This document shows positions 23,110 to 35,286 of a stretch of 64,000 bases of DNA, piece by piece (positions within the stretch are counted from its first letter, which is position 1; each line of letters starts with the position of its first letter). The stretch comes from Amphiura filiformis. Its lineage: Eukaryota > Echinodermata > Ophiuroidea > Amphilepidida > Amphiuridae. The stretch lies in assembly GCF_039555335.1 (NCBI RefSeq), contig NC_092635.1:51294052-51358051 (forward strand), written 5' to 3'. Below the pieces are notes generated by a model. The model did no database searches. It had not been told where the DNA came from and was given only the letters and a program-made list of their open reading frames with translations. The position numbers and the translations under genes are program-made.

Positions 23110-23962
23110 AGTTACCACACTTAGAAAGGGTGGGTTTCGGAGTTTTGGTATAAAATAAAAAGGGTGGGTTTATAATAAAAAAGGGTGGGTTTGTATCAGG
23201 GGTAGCGCTAGAACTAAACACTCGAGTGTCCGCAGGGACCCCCAAACTTGCAAAAAATTTAAAAGTAGGGGGTCCGGAGTAGAGTTTGGTGAGTCCCAGT
23301 TGCACAAATGCAGCATAAAAAGTATGTCTGCAATACCACTAGATTGAAAAACTGGGGGTCTGCTGGGACCCCTGAACGTGCAGAAAATTTAAAAACAGGG
23401 GGTCCCAACTCTATTTTGGTGGGTCCGGGACCCCAAAAAGCAACTTAGCGCTACCCTTGGTTTGTATCACCACTGGCAACTATGGAAGCAGATGATATTC
23501 TTATTATTGTTTGCCAAAATCACTTTCAAAGCACCCCCACCCTCAGCTTGCCAAAAACTGCTTGACCCCCCCCTCAGGTGGCAAAAAATTCTTGCCCTCC
23601 CCCAATTATACCCTCACTTCAGGGCTCATAATTATTGCACAGCCCCTTGTGGCAATTGTGGCAAAAAATAAGCGGTAATGAAGGTTCATGATAACTTACT
23701 CGAGAAGTCATCACTTTTAGATGACCAAACACTACAGGATAGGATTTCAATGTTTTTTGTGTTTCATTTTAATAGTGTCATTCAATCGGAAATTACAGTA
23801 AGCTTTGAGAAATCTTGCAATTGTTGACTTCTAAACTCACCCTTTTTATCAGTGACCACCCTTTATATTTGGACACACATTTTAACCAGAAATTTTTCAA
23901 ACCCACCCTTTTAAGCATTTTGTGGACCTCTCAAACCCACCCTTTCTAAAGCGTGGGTTACC
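23110..23962. mobile_element. MITE with AAAGGGTGGGTTT arms, split by a hAT-type MITE
   Basis: The left arm TTAGAAAGGGTGGGTTT (near 23120) is mirrored by AAACCCACCCTTTCTAAAG (near 23933); shorter AAGGGTGGGTTT and ACCCACCCTTTT words repeat inward on both sides. The hAT-type MITE at 23197-23459 is inserted in its left half. Non-coding. Confidence 0.6.
23197..23459. mobile_element. hAT-type MITE, copy 2 (263 bp, nested)
   Basis: Ends CAGGGGTAGCGCTA and TAGCGCTACCCTTG, exact 8-bp duplication GTTTGTAT (23189-23196 and 23460-23467). Same length as the copy at 21616-21878 and inverted with respect to it. Confidence 0.9.
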
Positions 23963-24133
23963 AACAGTGGCTTCAGCACACACTGAGCCACGATCATGCA
24001 ATGCTGAATGCATGAATGTCCGTATCACATGCACAAAACATGAAAATCATCATTCGTACTTGTATGAAAATTGAAATATGAATACAGAACTTCAACTTTC
24101 ATGACTTTATATGAGTTTTGATTTGACTATTGA

Positions 24134-24609
24134 TAAGGGGGGATGTCATTTTCTTCGGCAGGGGGGTCATGAATATGTCGGTGACTGGAGTAATTTATCT
24201 TGGGTCAAAAAATTTATGACCCCCCCCCCCCCTTACGCTGCACAGACTCAAGACAAATTATTCATTGTCGGAACAAAGGCGAGGAGCGCACCAAAACTAT
24301 ACTAGACTGAAGAAAGTGTGCGGAGTGGGTTAATTTGATCGCGTGTGTAAAGAAGGCGCGCAGAGCGCTCAAAAATTTAGCATTATATATTAACGAAAGA
24401 TTTTGCGCACATTTTGATTGTTAAATTAAAAGAATGCACGCACAGCACGCGAAAATTTTGAGTCACCAGCCATTAATAATTCTATAACCCCCCTATTTTT
24501 GGTGTTCAAAAACCCCCTATATTTGGTCTAGAAATTCTATGACCCCCACCCCCCAGTATATTCATGCCCCCCCTTCCGGGCCCCTTCCGAAGAAAATGAC
24601 AGCCCCCTA
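24134..24609. mobile_element. Fold-back MITE, TGTCATTTTCTTCGG arms
   Basis: The left arm (TGTCATTTTCTTCGGCAGGG, then GTCATGAATAT) is mirrored by the right (ATATTCATGCCCCCC, then CCGAAGAAAATGACAGCCCC). The interior holds GCGCGCAGAGCGC-type phrases. Non-coding. Confidence 0.65.
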
Positions 24610-24768
24610 ATCAGGATCATGACACGAGTCACGACTATCCTAGTCATGCTAGTATCAAGACTATGCAGCCTATCACTCAATCCCTCATGCACTGTTTATT
24701 AGTAACATAGACAACGTATAATAAGTGTATTTCCAACTTGAATAACTTAGAGGCCTATATTAGTATAA

Positions 24769-25146
24769 GGCCAAATAAAATAAAAAACATGTTTCACGTC
24801 CGGGTTTTTGAAAAAAAGGAGGAAGAGGGGGCTTTTTTATTTTTTATCGCAAAATCGGTGTAAATACCCATAATTAGAGCTATTTTAGCGTATACAATAA
24901 TGCCTGGAAAGAGGAGGAGGCCTCTTTTTATTTGTTGTTCTGAGAGATAGGCCCCCTCTAACTATCACAAAACCTTATAAAAGTGTTTCTTGTATATTAG
25001 CAAGGCTATAGAAAGCACCTCTACTTCCTAGACATATTTTGTGAAAAGTTATAACTGAATTTCAAAAAAAAAAATAAAATTGAAGAAACCTCAAAAAAGG
25101 AAGCGGGAGGGGACGTGAAACATGTTTTATTTTTTATTTGGCCTAA
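24769..25146. mobile_element. MITE family C, copy 1 (ACATGTTTCACGTCC ends)
   Basis: Left end AGGCCAAATAAAATAAAAAA then CATGTTTCACGTCC, mirrored on the right by GGACGTGAAACATG and TATTTGGCCT. The inner arms share CGCAAAATCGGTG and AAAAGGAGG words with the copies at 48838-49240 and 52193-52597. Non-coding. Confidence 0.8.
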
Positions 25147-25389
25147 TAACTTAGACAATGAATGAGGAAGATTGGATATGACTTACAGTTTTTAAGCTGT
25201 TTTACAGAAGCTTCAACTTTTAAAGAGTTTTGACTGCACCGCGAAGTTACTGTACGCTGCCATGGAAATGCTGCGATAGTTGTGATTTCTCTCACCTAGT
25301 GGAGCACCACCAAGGAAATGACCATGGGATATGATGCATGCATGCAGTGCAGCAGCTGCAGTGCAGTGCAGTGCAGCCGTGGTACGGTG

Positions 25390-25800
25390 GTGTATACTAT
25401 GGGGGAATTAAATCCCCCCAGTGGCGTACCGTGGCCGCCCCTTCCCGGGGGGCTGAAGAAAATACAATTTTGCCGCCCCTTCCTCAACAACCCGAAAAGG
25501 TTGCCCCAATTTTTTTTACGGTCGTTTGAAAAAGTGAGGACCCCACAAAAGCAACTAATTTTTTCAGATTTTCCGCCCTTTTTTTTTTACTAATTCTTTT
25601 TGCCGCCCCTTCTTCTTCCGCCGCCCCTCTTTTTGCCACCCCTTCTTCTTCCCGCCGCCCCTTCGAGTTTGCCGCCCCTTGCTTTGACCGGGGGGAAACT
25701 AGCCCCCAAAGCCCCCCCCCAAAAAAAAAAAAAATACTGCATGCCCCCAATATGGGATGGGGGAATTAAATCCCCCCAATATTTTCATAGGTCCATCCAT
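25390..25800. repeat. CCGCCCC/CTTC-rich repeat bounded by GGGGGAATTAAATCCCCCCA
   Basis: GGGGGAATTAAATCCCCCCA, itself a short palindrome, occurs at about 25401 and 25759. Between them lies a low-complexity stretch of CCGCCCCTT and CTTCTTC words with poly-T/poly-A runs. Open frames through it are low-complexity and not believable as proteins. Confidence 0.5.
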
Positions 25801-25921
25801 ACATTCATCTGATGCAGCTGCAGTGGCTCCGGAACCGGGCGGGGGGCCTGGGGGCCCGGACCCCTCAATAATTTTGGTGAGGTGGCCCCAAGTACCCAAG
25901 AGCGCCCCCCCCAATAAAATG

Positions 25922-26205
25922 AGGTAAAATTCCGTAATTTTAGGGTAAAATTCCGTAATTTTAGGGTAAAATTCCGTAATTTTAGGGTAAAATTCATAAT
26001 TTTAGGGTAAAATTCATACCGGTAATTTTAGGGTAAAATTCATAATTTTAGGGTAAAATTTATAATTTTAGGGTAAAATTCATAATTTTAGGGTAAAATT
26101 CATAATTTTAGGGTAAGATTAATCAATTTTAGGGTAAAATTCATAATTTTAGGGTAATATGCATAAATTTTAGGGTAAATTCGTAATTTTAAGTTATAAT
26201 CCAAA
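25922..26205. repeat. About 20-bp minisatellite containing TTAGGG
   Basis: Roughly 13 head-to-tail units of 20-21 bp, close to AATTTTAGGGTAAAATTCAT, degrading at the right end. Every unit contains the hexamer TTAGGG, the animal telomere word, but spaced by AT-rich filler, so this is an interstitial minisatellite and not a telomere tract. Confidence 0.85.
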
Positions 26206-26880
26206 ATGTAAGGTACCGTACAATTCATGTAAAAATGTATGCATTTCAAAAGGTTCCGCGCTTCTCGCGGGAGGGGGAACCACCCCCCAATTCAGCGTTT
26301 CGCGCCTTGGAGCAGGTCAAAAATGTTGCCCCCCCCCCCCAATTTTCAAAATCTTCCGGAGCCTCTGTAATGAAGAGTGCCCATTTTTGCGCACTTTGCG
26401 GGAATTTATTTCACGGTTGTTCAACAATCATGACCATAGGTCTATCTTCAAAATGGCGCATTTTTGTACCACTGATCAACTTATTTTTAATGTGTGATTC
26501 AAAAGAAATCTACGCCACTGGCTGAGCCTGAGATCCGGGGGGGGGGCACTTAACACAACATTTCCATACGGGTACCCTATCCGAAGAGACCCGCCTTCTT
26601 TTTAGATTTCGCAGCTCAGTCCGAAAGACCCCTAAATTTGACCAAACTAGCTCCGAGTAAGACCACTGATTTGAATTTTAGGCATTATAGGGCCTATTGC
26701 TCATTCCTCACATTTCTGATTTTTTCAGGCAATTTTCAACGAGAAAGCCAAGAAAGACCCTTGATTTTGACTATTCGCATTGAGCTCCAAAACACCCCTT
26801 CACTTGTTCGCAGCTCTAAAAGACCCCCTTCTATTGGTACGCCGTCAGCTCCCAAAGTCTGGGGGAAACTCACTACAACA
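26206..26880. other. Non-coding, fragments of C/G-rich repeats
   Basis: Contains GGGGGGGCAC and ATACGGGTACCC words that resemble the terminal arm of the element at 48202-48728. No gene seen. Confidence 0.35.
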
Positions 26881-26984
26881 AAATTTTTAAAATGTTTTCA
26901 AAATGTTATTGTAAACTATTTTTGCAAACATTTTTTGCCAAATATTTTGTCAACACTTAAATAACATTTATATATCAACTTTAT

Positions 26985-27178
26985 GTGAAAAATATCAAAT
27001 TTTAATAATTTGTCATAAAATTTGTATTATATCGTGAATTTCAAAAAATTAAAATTATTTGATATTGTAAATTAATTAATCAAGACATTCTTCGTATTCA
27101 GAATGCAATTCGATATGTCTGATGTGCTCTCATGTCCCACAAAAAATACTGTCGAAACGCTCATTCCAGATCCCTTAA
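26985..27178. mobile_element. TTAA family A, right half only
   Basis: Matches the right arm of the complete family A copies and ends CCAGATCCCTTAA. The left arm is missing and a fragment of the CAGCAAACA family (26880-26975) precedes it. Confidence 0.75.
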
Positions 27179-27186
27179 ATAACATA

Positions 27187-27616
27187 ATATGTGACGTGTC
27201 ATGTCAAAAGGAGACACTTTTGGGCAGGATCGTAAATGGAGATATAGCCAAAAGTCTGCCCGGGGGTGATTTTTTCACAATTTGGGATTGTTGCGAATTT
27301 GTAATGTTATTAATGTTAAAAATATTGTCTGATAATTTCAGGCCGGAATATAACCGGCATCTTGTATTTTTTGAGACATTTTTCAAGGTAATTCCTACTC
27401 TCATCATTGTCAATAATATTTTTAAAGACCGATATCTCAATTTCCAATTTTATAATAACATAACTTACGAACTCAATATCTTCGCTTAGGAATGTCCGAT
27501 TACATTTGGGAAAACGGCGTTGTGGAGCAAAATATCTCTATATTTAAGATATGTAAAAACCTCAGAATTGATAACCTGCCCAAAAGTGTCTCCTTTTGAC
27601 ATGACACGTCACATAT
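27187..27616. mobile_element. Fold-back MITE, GTGACGTGTCATGTC arms
   Basis: ATATGTGACGTGTCATGTCA continues into AAAGGAGACACTTTTGGGCAG on the left, and the same sequence is mirrored at 27575-27616. The inner part with CGAACTCAATATCTTCGCTTAG is shared, inverted, with 44960-45060 and its duplicate near 47510-47600, so fragments of this family exist elsewhere in the window. Confidence 0.8.
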
Positions 27617-27626
27617 GATATTTGCA

Positions 27627-27720
27627 CCCAGCAAACACAGAAATGTTCATAAAATGTTTTTTACAAAACGTTTTAATGACATTTAAATGTCGGGTTATAT
27701 AAAGGTCATAAAAACGTCAC
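27627..27720. mobile_element. CAGCAAACA-family fragment
   Basis: Begins CAGCAAACACAGAAATGTTC and contains AAATGTCGGGTTATATAAAG, the signature of the family at 5748-6973 and 30749-31034. Only the left part is present. Confidence 0.6.
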
Positions 27721-27833
27721 AAAAGGCATTTTCTTGAGGAGATATGATAAAAAGAACCATCAATGGTGAATTTAGGGGATAATGTCCACTTTTTACATCG
27801 AACCGATTTCCTCGAAAAAACAGGTAGCCTGCC

Positions 27834-29577
27834 TACAGGGTGTATCAAAATGATTGGTACCGGACTATGTGACATTTTCAAAAATATATCAAAAATATAA
27901 AATTGCTAATTAATATAGTTTTTGTACTATAAATAGAAAGGGGCATATGTTAACTTATTGATCTATTAATCTGAAGTTGATAGGTTGATGCATCTGGGAG
28001 CTATTGTCATTTAAACGAAGATCGACGTAATCATGGTTTGACTTACACAACACAAGATGAATAGGTTCACTGCTTGAACCATTTATTGCATACATTCTCC
28101 TCAGTATACATAACATAAAACTGCTTTACACATGCTTTTAGAAAGATAGTTCCTGAAGTCCCTGCCTTACAACTCTTACGAGGTGAAATAACTTGAAAGA
28201 ACTTAACACGTGGGATGGGTCCATTCTGTAACTGCCCATATCACATTTTGAAACATTGCAAGTTATAGCATGTTTGCATGGGATATACGCCTTGCTCTTA
28301 GAAACTGTCTCCTAAATCTTCTCTGTACTTCTCCGTAGATTCGTGTCGACTAGTGATTCTTAACTATTAATCCACACCTATGACGTCGCGCTATTGTTTT
28401 ACCGCTCCATTATTTTCCACGAATGGAGCGATGATCACAATAACACGCCATTCGTAAATGCCTTTCTCTTTTCTCTGAAAAGCAAATACTTTTCAGGGAA
28501 AAAGTACTGGCATTTACGAATGTAGTGTTAATATCAATTGCACTTTTGAAAAGCAAGTATTTGCGAAAAGTGCGGTATTGTTATCATCACTTCATTCATG
28601 CAAAACAATGATACGAAAAACAAGAAGAAAATGATTTGCATTAATACAATAAATTGAGGAAGCGGATAGCAACATTTGCACAGTATTGTCATGGGACCTG
28701 AGAGCACATCAGACATATCGAATTGCATGCTGAATACGAGGATTGTCCCTATATCTAATAATAATAATAATTTTGATTTTGTGAAATTCGCGATATAATA
28801 CAAATTATTAAAATTTCATATTTTTATATTTTTCCAAATTTAACAGTCCTCGAAGTAAACTTTATAAATCTAATGATATGTAATTAAACTATAGGCCTAT
28901 GTAGCTGGGATGAAAAGCCGACTCAATTGAAAATTTGACCTTTCATATAGAACTTAAACATTTGTTTCCAAAAAGACCTACATTTTTTAGTGTTTTGAGG
29001 AAAAAATCTATATGGAATACTGTGGAGCCACTCCAATAACTTTAACCAGGTCTAAACTAACCTACACTGTCTACACTCTATAGCCATTCTGCCACACCAT
29101 CTACTTAGTAATCTCAATAATACAATTTAAATTACCGCCCTGGATGGTGTTGATACACAAACTTCTTTCACCCCACCTGAATTATTCAAGTCAATAATAT
29201 TACTCTCAAGCAATAAATATTGATTATAACATTTATATATATTATGAATGAAGAAAAAGGCAAGGAAAATATTAAACATTTCCATGATTTTCAACATATC
29301 ATCCTCAGAAGGTATTTGCAGTAAAATAGAGCTTTGAAAATGGTGCGCTACTGATCCAGCGTTATGATGAAAAGTGTAAAAACACCTACTTTCCTTTAGA
29401 ATCATGTATCTTCTGCATAGAATGTGCTATCTTTATGATCTAAAATTCTTAGAGAAGATCAAACTTCTATAATTACAAATATTTAAACAATTAAGCCCAA
29501 ACTGGCACAAAAAATAGTAAAAAAAATCGGCAAAAAATGAGAAGTCTTCGGTACCAATCATTTTGATACACCCTGTA
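27834..29577. mobile_element. 1.74-kb TA-flanked element with 28-bp inverted ends
   Basis: TA then ACAGGGTGTATCAAAATGAT...GTACCG at the left, mirrored exactly at the right before a TA. The TA target and ACAGGGTGT end are typical of Tc1/mariner-like elements. No transposase frame is seen, so it is non-autonomous or very decayed. A perfect 14-bp inverted word (CATTCGTAAATGCC, 28449 and 28509) forms a hairpin inside, and a TTAA family A half-copy is also inside (28680-29017). Confidence 0.75.
28680..29017. mobile_element. TTAA family A, left half only (nested)
   Basis: Carries the family A order CAGTATT, GGGAC.TGAGAGCACATCAGAC, TCGAATTGCAT, GATGAAAAGCCGA, GACCTTTCATAT and stops after the loop region; the right arm is missing. 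Confidence 0.7.
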
Positions 29578-29579
29578 TA

Positions 29580-30200
29580 CGATATGGAAAATCCAAACGC
29601 CTGAATGACATTAATTACTGCTGCCCATTTACCCTGATTGAGGGCACACAAAAAATAAATTGCCACCAGCCTTATTTACCTCCATGTGCCGAATTGATTT
29701 GCGGATAAACCATTCATAAACTAGCAAGGGCCTCAGGGGCCCATGGACAATGCGGGGCCCTTTAACACCTCATTTACCTACTTCATTTTCGCTTTTGCTC
29801 TGGACCCATGGACTTCGTCTCTACCCTATCCACCCGCGTGCTACCGTAACGCCCCTGCCAGTGCCGCCGAGAGCCATTGCGGGCCCGGAGGTAAAATGAA
29901 CGTCGGGCTCCTTTTTACGGACCCCCTGAGGTCTCTTTTCTTTGGTTTAATGGGCCCATTAAGGTATATTTCCTTTATTTTTACGGGCCCCTATGACCCC
30001 GGGCCTGGGGGTAACGCAGCCCTCAACCCCCCTGTCGGCAGCACTGGCCCATGCAATTTACCACTGATAGTTTTTCCCCCCAAAAAATGTTTTCTATCAA
30101 CACTGTGTATAGTCAATGAATGCACTATAAAATCGCTAGCCTTATCACCTTTATTTTTATATAATAGAAAGGTAAAGCAATTTAGCCAATCTTGTCTCAA
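29580..30200. other. Non-coding, GGGCCC-rich stretch
   Basis: No gene. Repeated GGGCCC-type words (29735-30010) give a proline-rich open frame of low complexity that I do not regard as coding. Confidence 0.35.
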
Positions 30201-30201
30201 A

Positions 30202-30696
30202 TAAACTGGCCTCACAAGGTCATATCTTAAAATCCTCTCCATAAAAATGAACAAAAATTGCACACATGATTACTTCAATACTCTACTCATGATTACTTCA
30301 ATACTCTACACATGTCAATAACCAAGCAGTTGTCCAACTGACACACAGGATAACTTTAATACTCTACTCTAAACACATGTCAGTATAACCAAGCAGTTGT
30401 CCAACTGATATAACAGCAAAATGCACTGACATGGAACACCTTCCTGGACCAAAATTCACAGCCCAACAGATTTCTTTTGTTGGGTTCCAATTATTCGCCT
30501 GTGAATGTACTCCCGGAAGCTGTTCCGTGTCAGTGCATTTTACTGTTCTGTCAGTAGGACAACTGCTTGGTTACTGACATGTGTTTAGAGTAGAGTATTG
30601 AAGTAATCCTGTGTGCAATTTTTGTTCATTTTTATGGAGAGGATTTTAAGATATGACCTTGTGAAAAATTATACGTTTCTTTTTGAGGCCAGTTTA
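30202..30696. mobile_element. Fold-back element, TAAACTGGCCTCA ends, copy 1
   Basis: TAAACTGGCCTCA at the left, TGAGGCCAGTTTA at the right. Long arms pair, with AAGGTCATATCTTAAAATCC, CATAAAAATGAACAAAAATT, and GTCAGT.AACCAAGCAGTTGTC mirrored in order. A second copy of 607 bp lies in the gene B intron (38728-39334). TA at the borders suggests a mariner-type source. Confidence 0.8.
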
Positions 30697-30748
30697 CATG
30701 TACTATCCAGAATTAAACGGAATAACTTAACATAAACACTTGCTAACC

Positions 30749-31034
30749 AAGCAAACATGCATGAAAATGTTCTTAAAACGTACGTTTATTCAAAACGTTT
30801 TACTACGTATCAATTAAATGTCGGGTTATATAAAGATCCTGAACACGTTTTGCAAAATATTTTGGGCAAACATTTTTGCAAAATATTTTGTCAAAAGTTA
30901 AATAACATTCTGTTAGAATGTTTTGCATCACGTTTTCAAAAATGTTTTATGAACGTTATTAAAACGTTTTATACCCTTTATATAACCCGACATTTAAACC
31001 TTTTTTTGTAAAAAAAAATGTTGTGTGTTCGCAT
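30749..31034. mobile_element. CAGCAAACA-family element, uninterrupted copy
   Basis: Palindromic copy with AAATGTCGGGTTATATAAAG in the left arm and CTTTATATAACCCGACATTT in the right; the centre reads GGGCAAACATTTTTGCAAAA. It is the reference for the interrupted copy at 5748-6973. Confidence 0.7.
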
Positions 31035-31079
31035 GGAATATAATAGCAGGTTTGTTTCAAAAGTTGATTTAAAACCTGA

Positions 31080-34000
31080 TCATAACCATGTGCTTTGTTG
31101 TTCTTCAATTTACATGTTAAATTTCATCTTCTTCAGTAAAGAGGCATCAACCAGCTTAAACTTGTACACATATACAATAGCATAAAATGTGTGAAAATAC
31201 AAATAGGATAGGCCTATATAAGTAATGGCCAAATAGGCCCTACAACGCTACAATAATGATGATAAAAAAAAAATTTAAAAAAATAACTGATACAACGGTA
31301 GACACAGACAAAAACAATCTGGATCATTCTAGATTTAACTAAATTTGTCAACGGTATGCCTAAACGTTCTACATGTAATTCACCTTACACCATATTCGAA
31401 CTGGTACAATTTTTACGCTATCAAAAGAATTGATCGAATTTTCAAATGCAATTTTTCGTTTTGATTTTCGATCTTACAACCTCAATAAAATTGGAACTAC
31501 AATGTAGAGTTAAAACTGAGTTTTCCTTCATGTAGTTTAACTAATAAATGGCCAAATATGTCCTACAAAGCTATATAATTATAGAAATGAAATAACATTT
31601 GCTTTGTTGTTCTTCAATTTACCAATACAATGTTAAATTTCATCTTCAGTATTAAGAAGTAAGAGGCATCAACTTGTACGCGTGTGAAAATATAAATAGG
31701 TTAAATAAGTAAATATGCCAAATATGCCCTACAACGCTACAATAATGATGAAAATGAACTATGCCTATACGTCTAACCATGTTCGAACTGGTACGCTTTA
31801 AAAAAAAATTGTACAAAACTTGAAATGCAATTTTTCGTTTCGTTTTTCGATCTTATAACCATAAAATGAAATTGGAACAAGAGTTTTAATTGAGTTGTCC
31901 TAGGTTAACTAAAAATGGCCAAATAGGTCCTAAAAAGCTATAAAAATAGAATAACATGTGCATTGTTGTTCTTCAACAATGTCTAATTTGATCTCCAGTA
32001 AGAGGCATCAACTTGTACATACAATAGCATAAAATGTGTGAAAATACAAATAAGTAATGGTCAAATATGGCCTACAACGCTACATAATAATGATAAAAAT
32101 AAAATAAAAACAAATAACTGATACAACTTTAGACACAGATAATATTATTATACAAATAATCTGGATCATTTTAGATTTAACTAAATATGTCAACGGTATG
32201 CCCGAAACGTTCTACATGTAATTCACCTTACACCATATTCGAAGTGATACATTTTTACGCTATCAAAAGAATTGTACAAAATTACAAATGCAATTTTTCG
32301 TTTTGATTTTCGATCTTACAAGTTACAACCTCAACAAAATGGAACAATAGTTAAAAACTGTTTTCCTGCATGTAGTTTTAACTATTAAATGGCCAAATAT
32401 ATCCTACAAAGCTATGATAAAATAAGATAACATGTGCTTTGAGCTGGTACATTTTTACGCTTTCAAAAAAATTGTACAAAATCTCAAATGCATTTTGTCG
32501 TTTCGCTTTTCGATCTTACATCCATAATGAAATGGGCTATTCCAGATAAATTATGCCCTCCAGCTCGGATTTCCAGTTTTTCAGCAAAAAAAAAACAGTC
32601 AGGAATTCCGAGTTTTTTAACCATTGAAGTCTGGATTTCCAGACAATTTCCAATGTTTTTTTTTAAATATTAAACCCATAGAGGAGTTTGGAAATCCGGT
32701 TACTTTTTTTCCCCTGGGCTTTTTTTATTGTTATCCACAATCTTTTGGAGAGATGAATGTTGACATCCTCTATGGGTTGATGGCATATTTTATCTGGAAT
32801 TCCAGACTTTTTTACTTTAATCAAATGGAAATCCATACTTTTTTACTGAAGAAATCTATCTCCTCAGTCCCTGTGAATTTAAATGGGCACTTGGAATTCC
32901 AGACTTTATTGATGGTTGACGTAGGATTTCCAGACTTTTGTAGTGTTGTTAGTTGACATCCTATATGGGGGGAGGGCATATTTTATCTGGAATAACCCAA
33001 TTGGAACAAGAGTTAAAACTGAGTTTTCCTAGTTTAACTGAAAATAGCCAAATAGGTCCTAAAAATAAAATAGCATGTGCTTTGATGTTTTTCTATTTAC
33101 CACTATAATGTTAAATTTCATCTTCAGTAAGGGACATCAACAAGTTGTACATGTATACAATAGCATAAAATGTGTAAAATACAAAGTCAACTAAGTAATG
33201 GCCAAACGGGCCCTACAACGCTATAATAATGATAAAAATTAAAATAAAAACAAATAACTGATACAACTTTAGACACAGACAATATTATTTAAAAACAATC
33301 TGGATCATTTTAGATTTAACTAATTTTGTCAATGCCTAAATGTTCTACATGTAATTCACCTTACACCATTTTTACGCTTTCAAAAGAATTGTACAAATCA
33401 CAAATGCAATTTTTCGTTTCGATTTTTGATCTTGCATCCATAATGAAATTGGAACAAGAGTTAAAACTGAGTTGTTCTAGTTTAACTAAAAAATGGCCAA
33501 TAGGTCCTAAAAAGCTATAAAAATTATAAAAATAAAATAACATGTGCATTTGTAGTCTTTGTAGTTCATCAGTTTACCAATACAATGTTCAATTTCATCT
33601 TCAGTAAGTGGCATCAACTTGTACATACAATAGCATAAAATGTGTGAAAATACAAGGTGAACAAATAACTGATAGCCTACAACTTTAGACACATACATTA
33701 TAAATAAACAATATCAGGATCGGTCTAGATTTAACTAAATTTTCTTTTAAAAAAACCGTCCTAATCCACCGTACATGTTCCAACTGGTACATTTTTACAA
33801 AAGAATTGTACAAAATCTCAAATGCAATATTTTGATTTGAATTACAACCATAATGAAATTGGAACATGAGTTAAAGCTGAGTTGTCCTAGGTTAACTAAG
33901 AAATGACCAAATGGGCCCTACAACGCTATAATATAAATGATAAAACTAAAACAACAAGAAACAACTGATACAAATTTAGAAACAGCCACAGACAATATTT

Positions 34001-34640
34001 TTTTTTAAATCTTGATCCTTCTAGATTTAACTAAACTATGGCACAACAGCGGCGAACAGGGTAGCTAGTGCCTCCCCCCACCACCACAAACACACACTTT
34101 TTCGACCGGGGGCCTGTCCACCCATTGTAATGAAACCCATATTAAAATGTGCCTGTGTCACATATGTCTGGGTGAACATAAATAATAAGTTCTCTTACTA
34201 TATATGTACACCTTGAAAGAAAGTTGAAGTGATGTTTTTCACTTCTGAGGGGATAATTCCCCTTCAGCATACATCCCCTTTTCGCTTATGATTTGGCCAC
34301 CCAACACTATATGTATGCATAATTCATACAATAATAGTGAAAACGAATGGCCTTCATTTCATCAATAATTGGGCCTTCATTTTGTTTCTCACTTCTCCTA
34401 GGCCAAATCACTTACATTAGTACATCTTGTAACAATGTTTTGCTTATAAAACATTACTCTATAAATAACTGATTAGAGTTTAGAACCATCCCCACTGACA
34501 ACATAAAAACAAAAACGGGATCATTCAAGGATTAACTAAATTTGCATGCCTACACGTATAATACACCATATTCGGACGGGTACATGTACATTTTTCGATT
34601 AAATATGAAAACTGCCGAATCTGATAACCATAGTACAACT
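31080..34640. repeat. Diverged tandem array of 0.3-0.8-kb units
   Basis: The phrase GATCATT.TAGATTTAACTAA or a close variant recurs near 31321, 32162, 33302, 33718, 34014 and 34519. Between occurrences the same ordered words return: GCATAAAATGTGTGAAAATAC, ATGGCCAAATAGG, CCTACAACGCTA, AACTGATACAAC, GCAATTTTTCGTTT, AGTTAAAACTGAG. Unit lengths differ by deletions, and one unit carries the MITE at 32534-32998. AT-rich and without credible coding sequence. Confidence 0.75.
32534..32998. mobile_element. 465-bp MITE inserted in the tandem array
   Basis: Ends GGGCTATTCCAGATAAA and TTTATCTGGAATAACCC. AAT is duplicated at both sides (32531-32533, 32999-33001), and a neighbouring array unit near 33440 shows the empty site ATGAAATTGGAACAAG. 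The interior has several GGAATTCC-GAGTTTTT-type words. Confidence 0.85.
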
Positions 34641-34850
34641 TGAAAAATGGTTCAATCAGACGGAATGAGTAGAATACCTATATTATAAACATGGATCTAC
34701 ATCATCTGCCCCTTATAATAGTTGTCAGCACGGCGTCTATCACCTTTGTTTAATGTTTGGTCACAGGTTTAGTATAGTACTCAGAATGATTGATCAAGCC
34801 ATGTACAGTACAATACATATTACAATATATATTCTATCATGTCTATGGTG

Positions 34851-35081
34851 TCAAGGTCACTGGGCTTTGTTGCCCTGCGGGCCCCTTCTATATTGAACTC
34901 ACTTGGAGTGTGTAGTCGTCGTATGGTAGTCTTAGGCCTCGGGCCTACCGGCCCTACGGCCTGATTCTTTTTATTGATACTGGGGGCCCAGGACCAGAGA
35001 CTCCCATACGACGATTAAACACTCCCTAGTGAGTTCCAATATAGAAGGGACCGCAGGTTCAAGAAAGCCCAGTTACCTTGA
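34851..35081. mobile_element. Fold-back element, TCAAGGTCACTGGGCTTT arms
   Basis: The left arm (TCAAGGTCACTGGGCTTT, CCTTCTATATTGAACTCAC) is mirrored on the right (GTGAGTTCCAATATAGAAGG, AAAGCCCAGTTACCTTGA). The loop is rich in GGCC. Non-coding. Confidence 0.7.
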
Positions 35082-35286
35082 CAGCGTAGGAATGTGAGGA
35101 CATCAAAATTGTCCTCACATTTTTTACTGCCCTCACATTGTACATGTTGTATAGAATATTGTCCTTATTTACTTTGGTTTACGCTATACATGCGATAAGT
35201 CCTTCATAATACTCCATTGCAACGTAACTTTTAGTCTCCTCGTGGTAACATTGTATTTCCCTGTTCGTTATATGTACATATACTAA

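Noticed and set aside
25922-26205. True telomeric repeat
   Set aside because: TTAGGG is separated by 14-15 other bases in each unit, so this is a minisatellite.
29743-30204. Proline/glycine-rich open frame, briefly considered as collagen-like
   Set aside because: There is no regular Gly-X-Y periodicity; it follows from GGGCCC-rich repeat DNA.
31080-34640. CRISPR-like array
   Set aside because: Repeats are hundreds of bases long, diverged and irregular in a eukaryotic setting; no short repeat/spacer pattern exists anywhere in the window.
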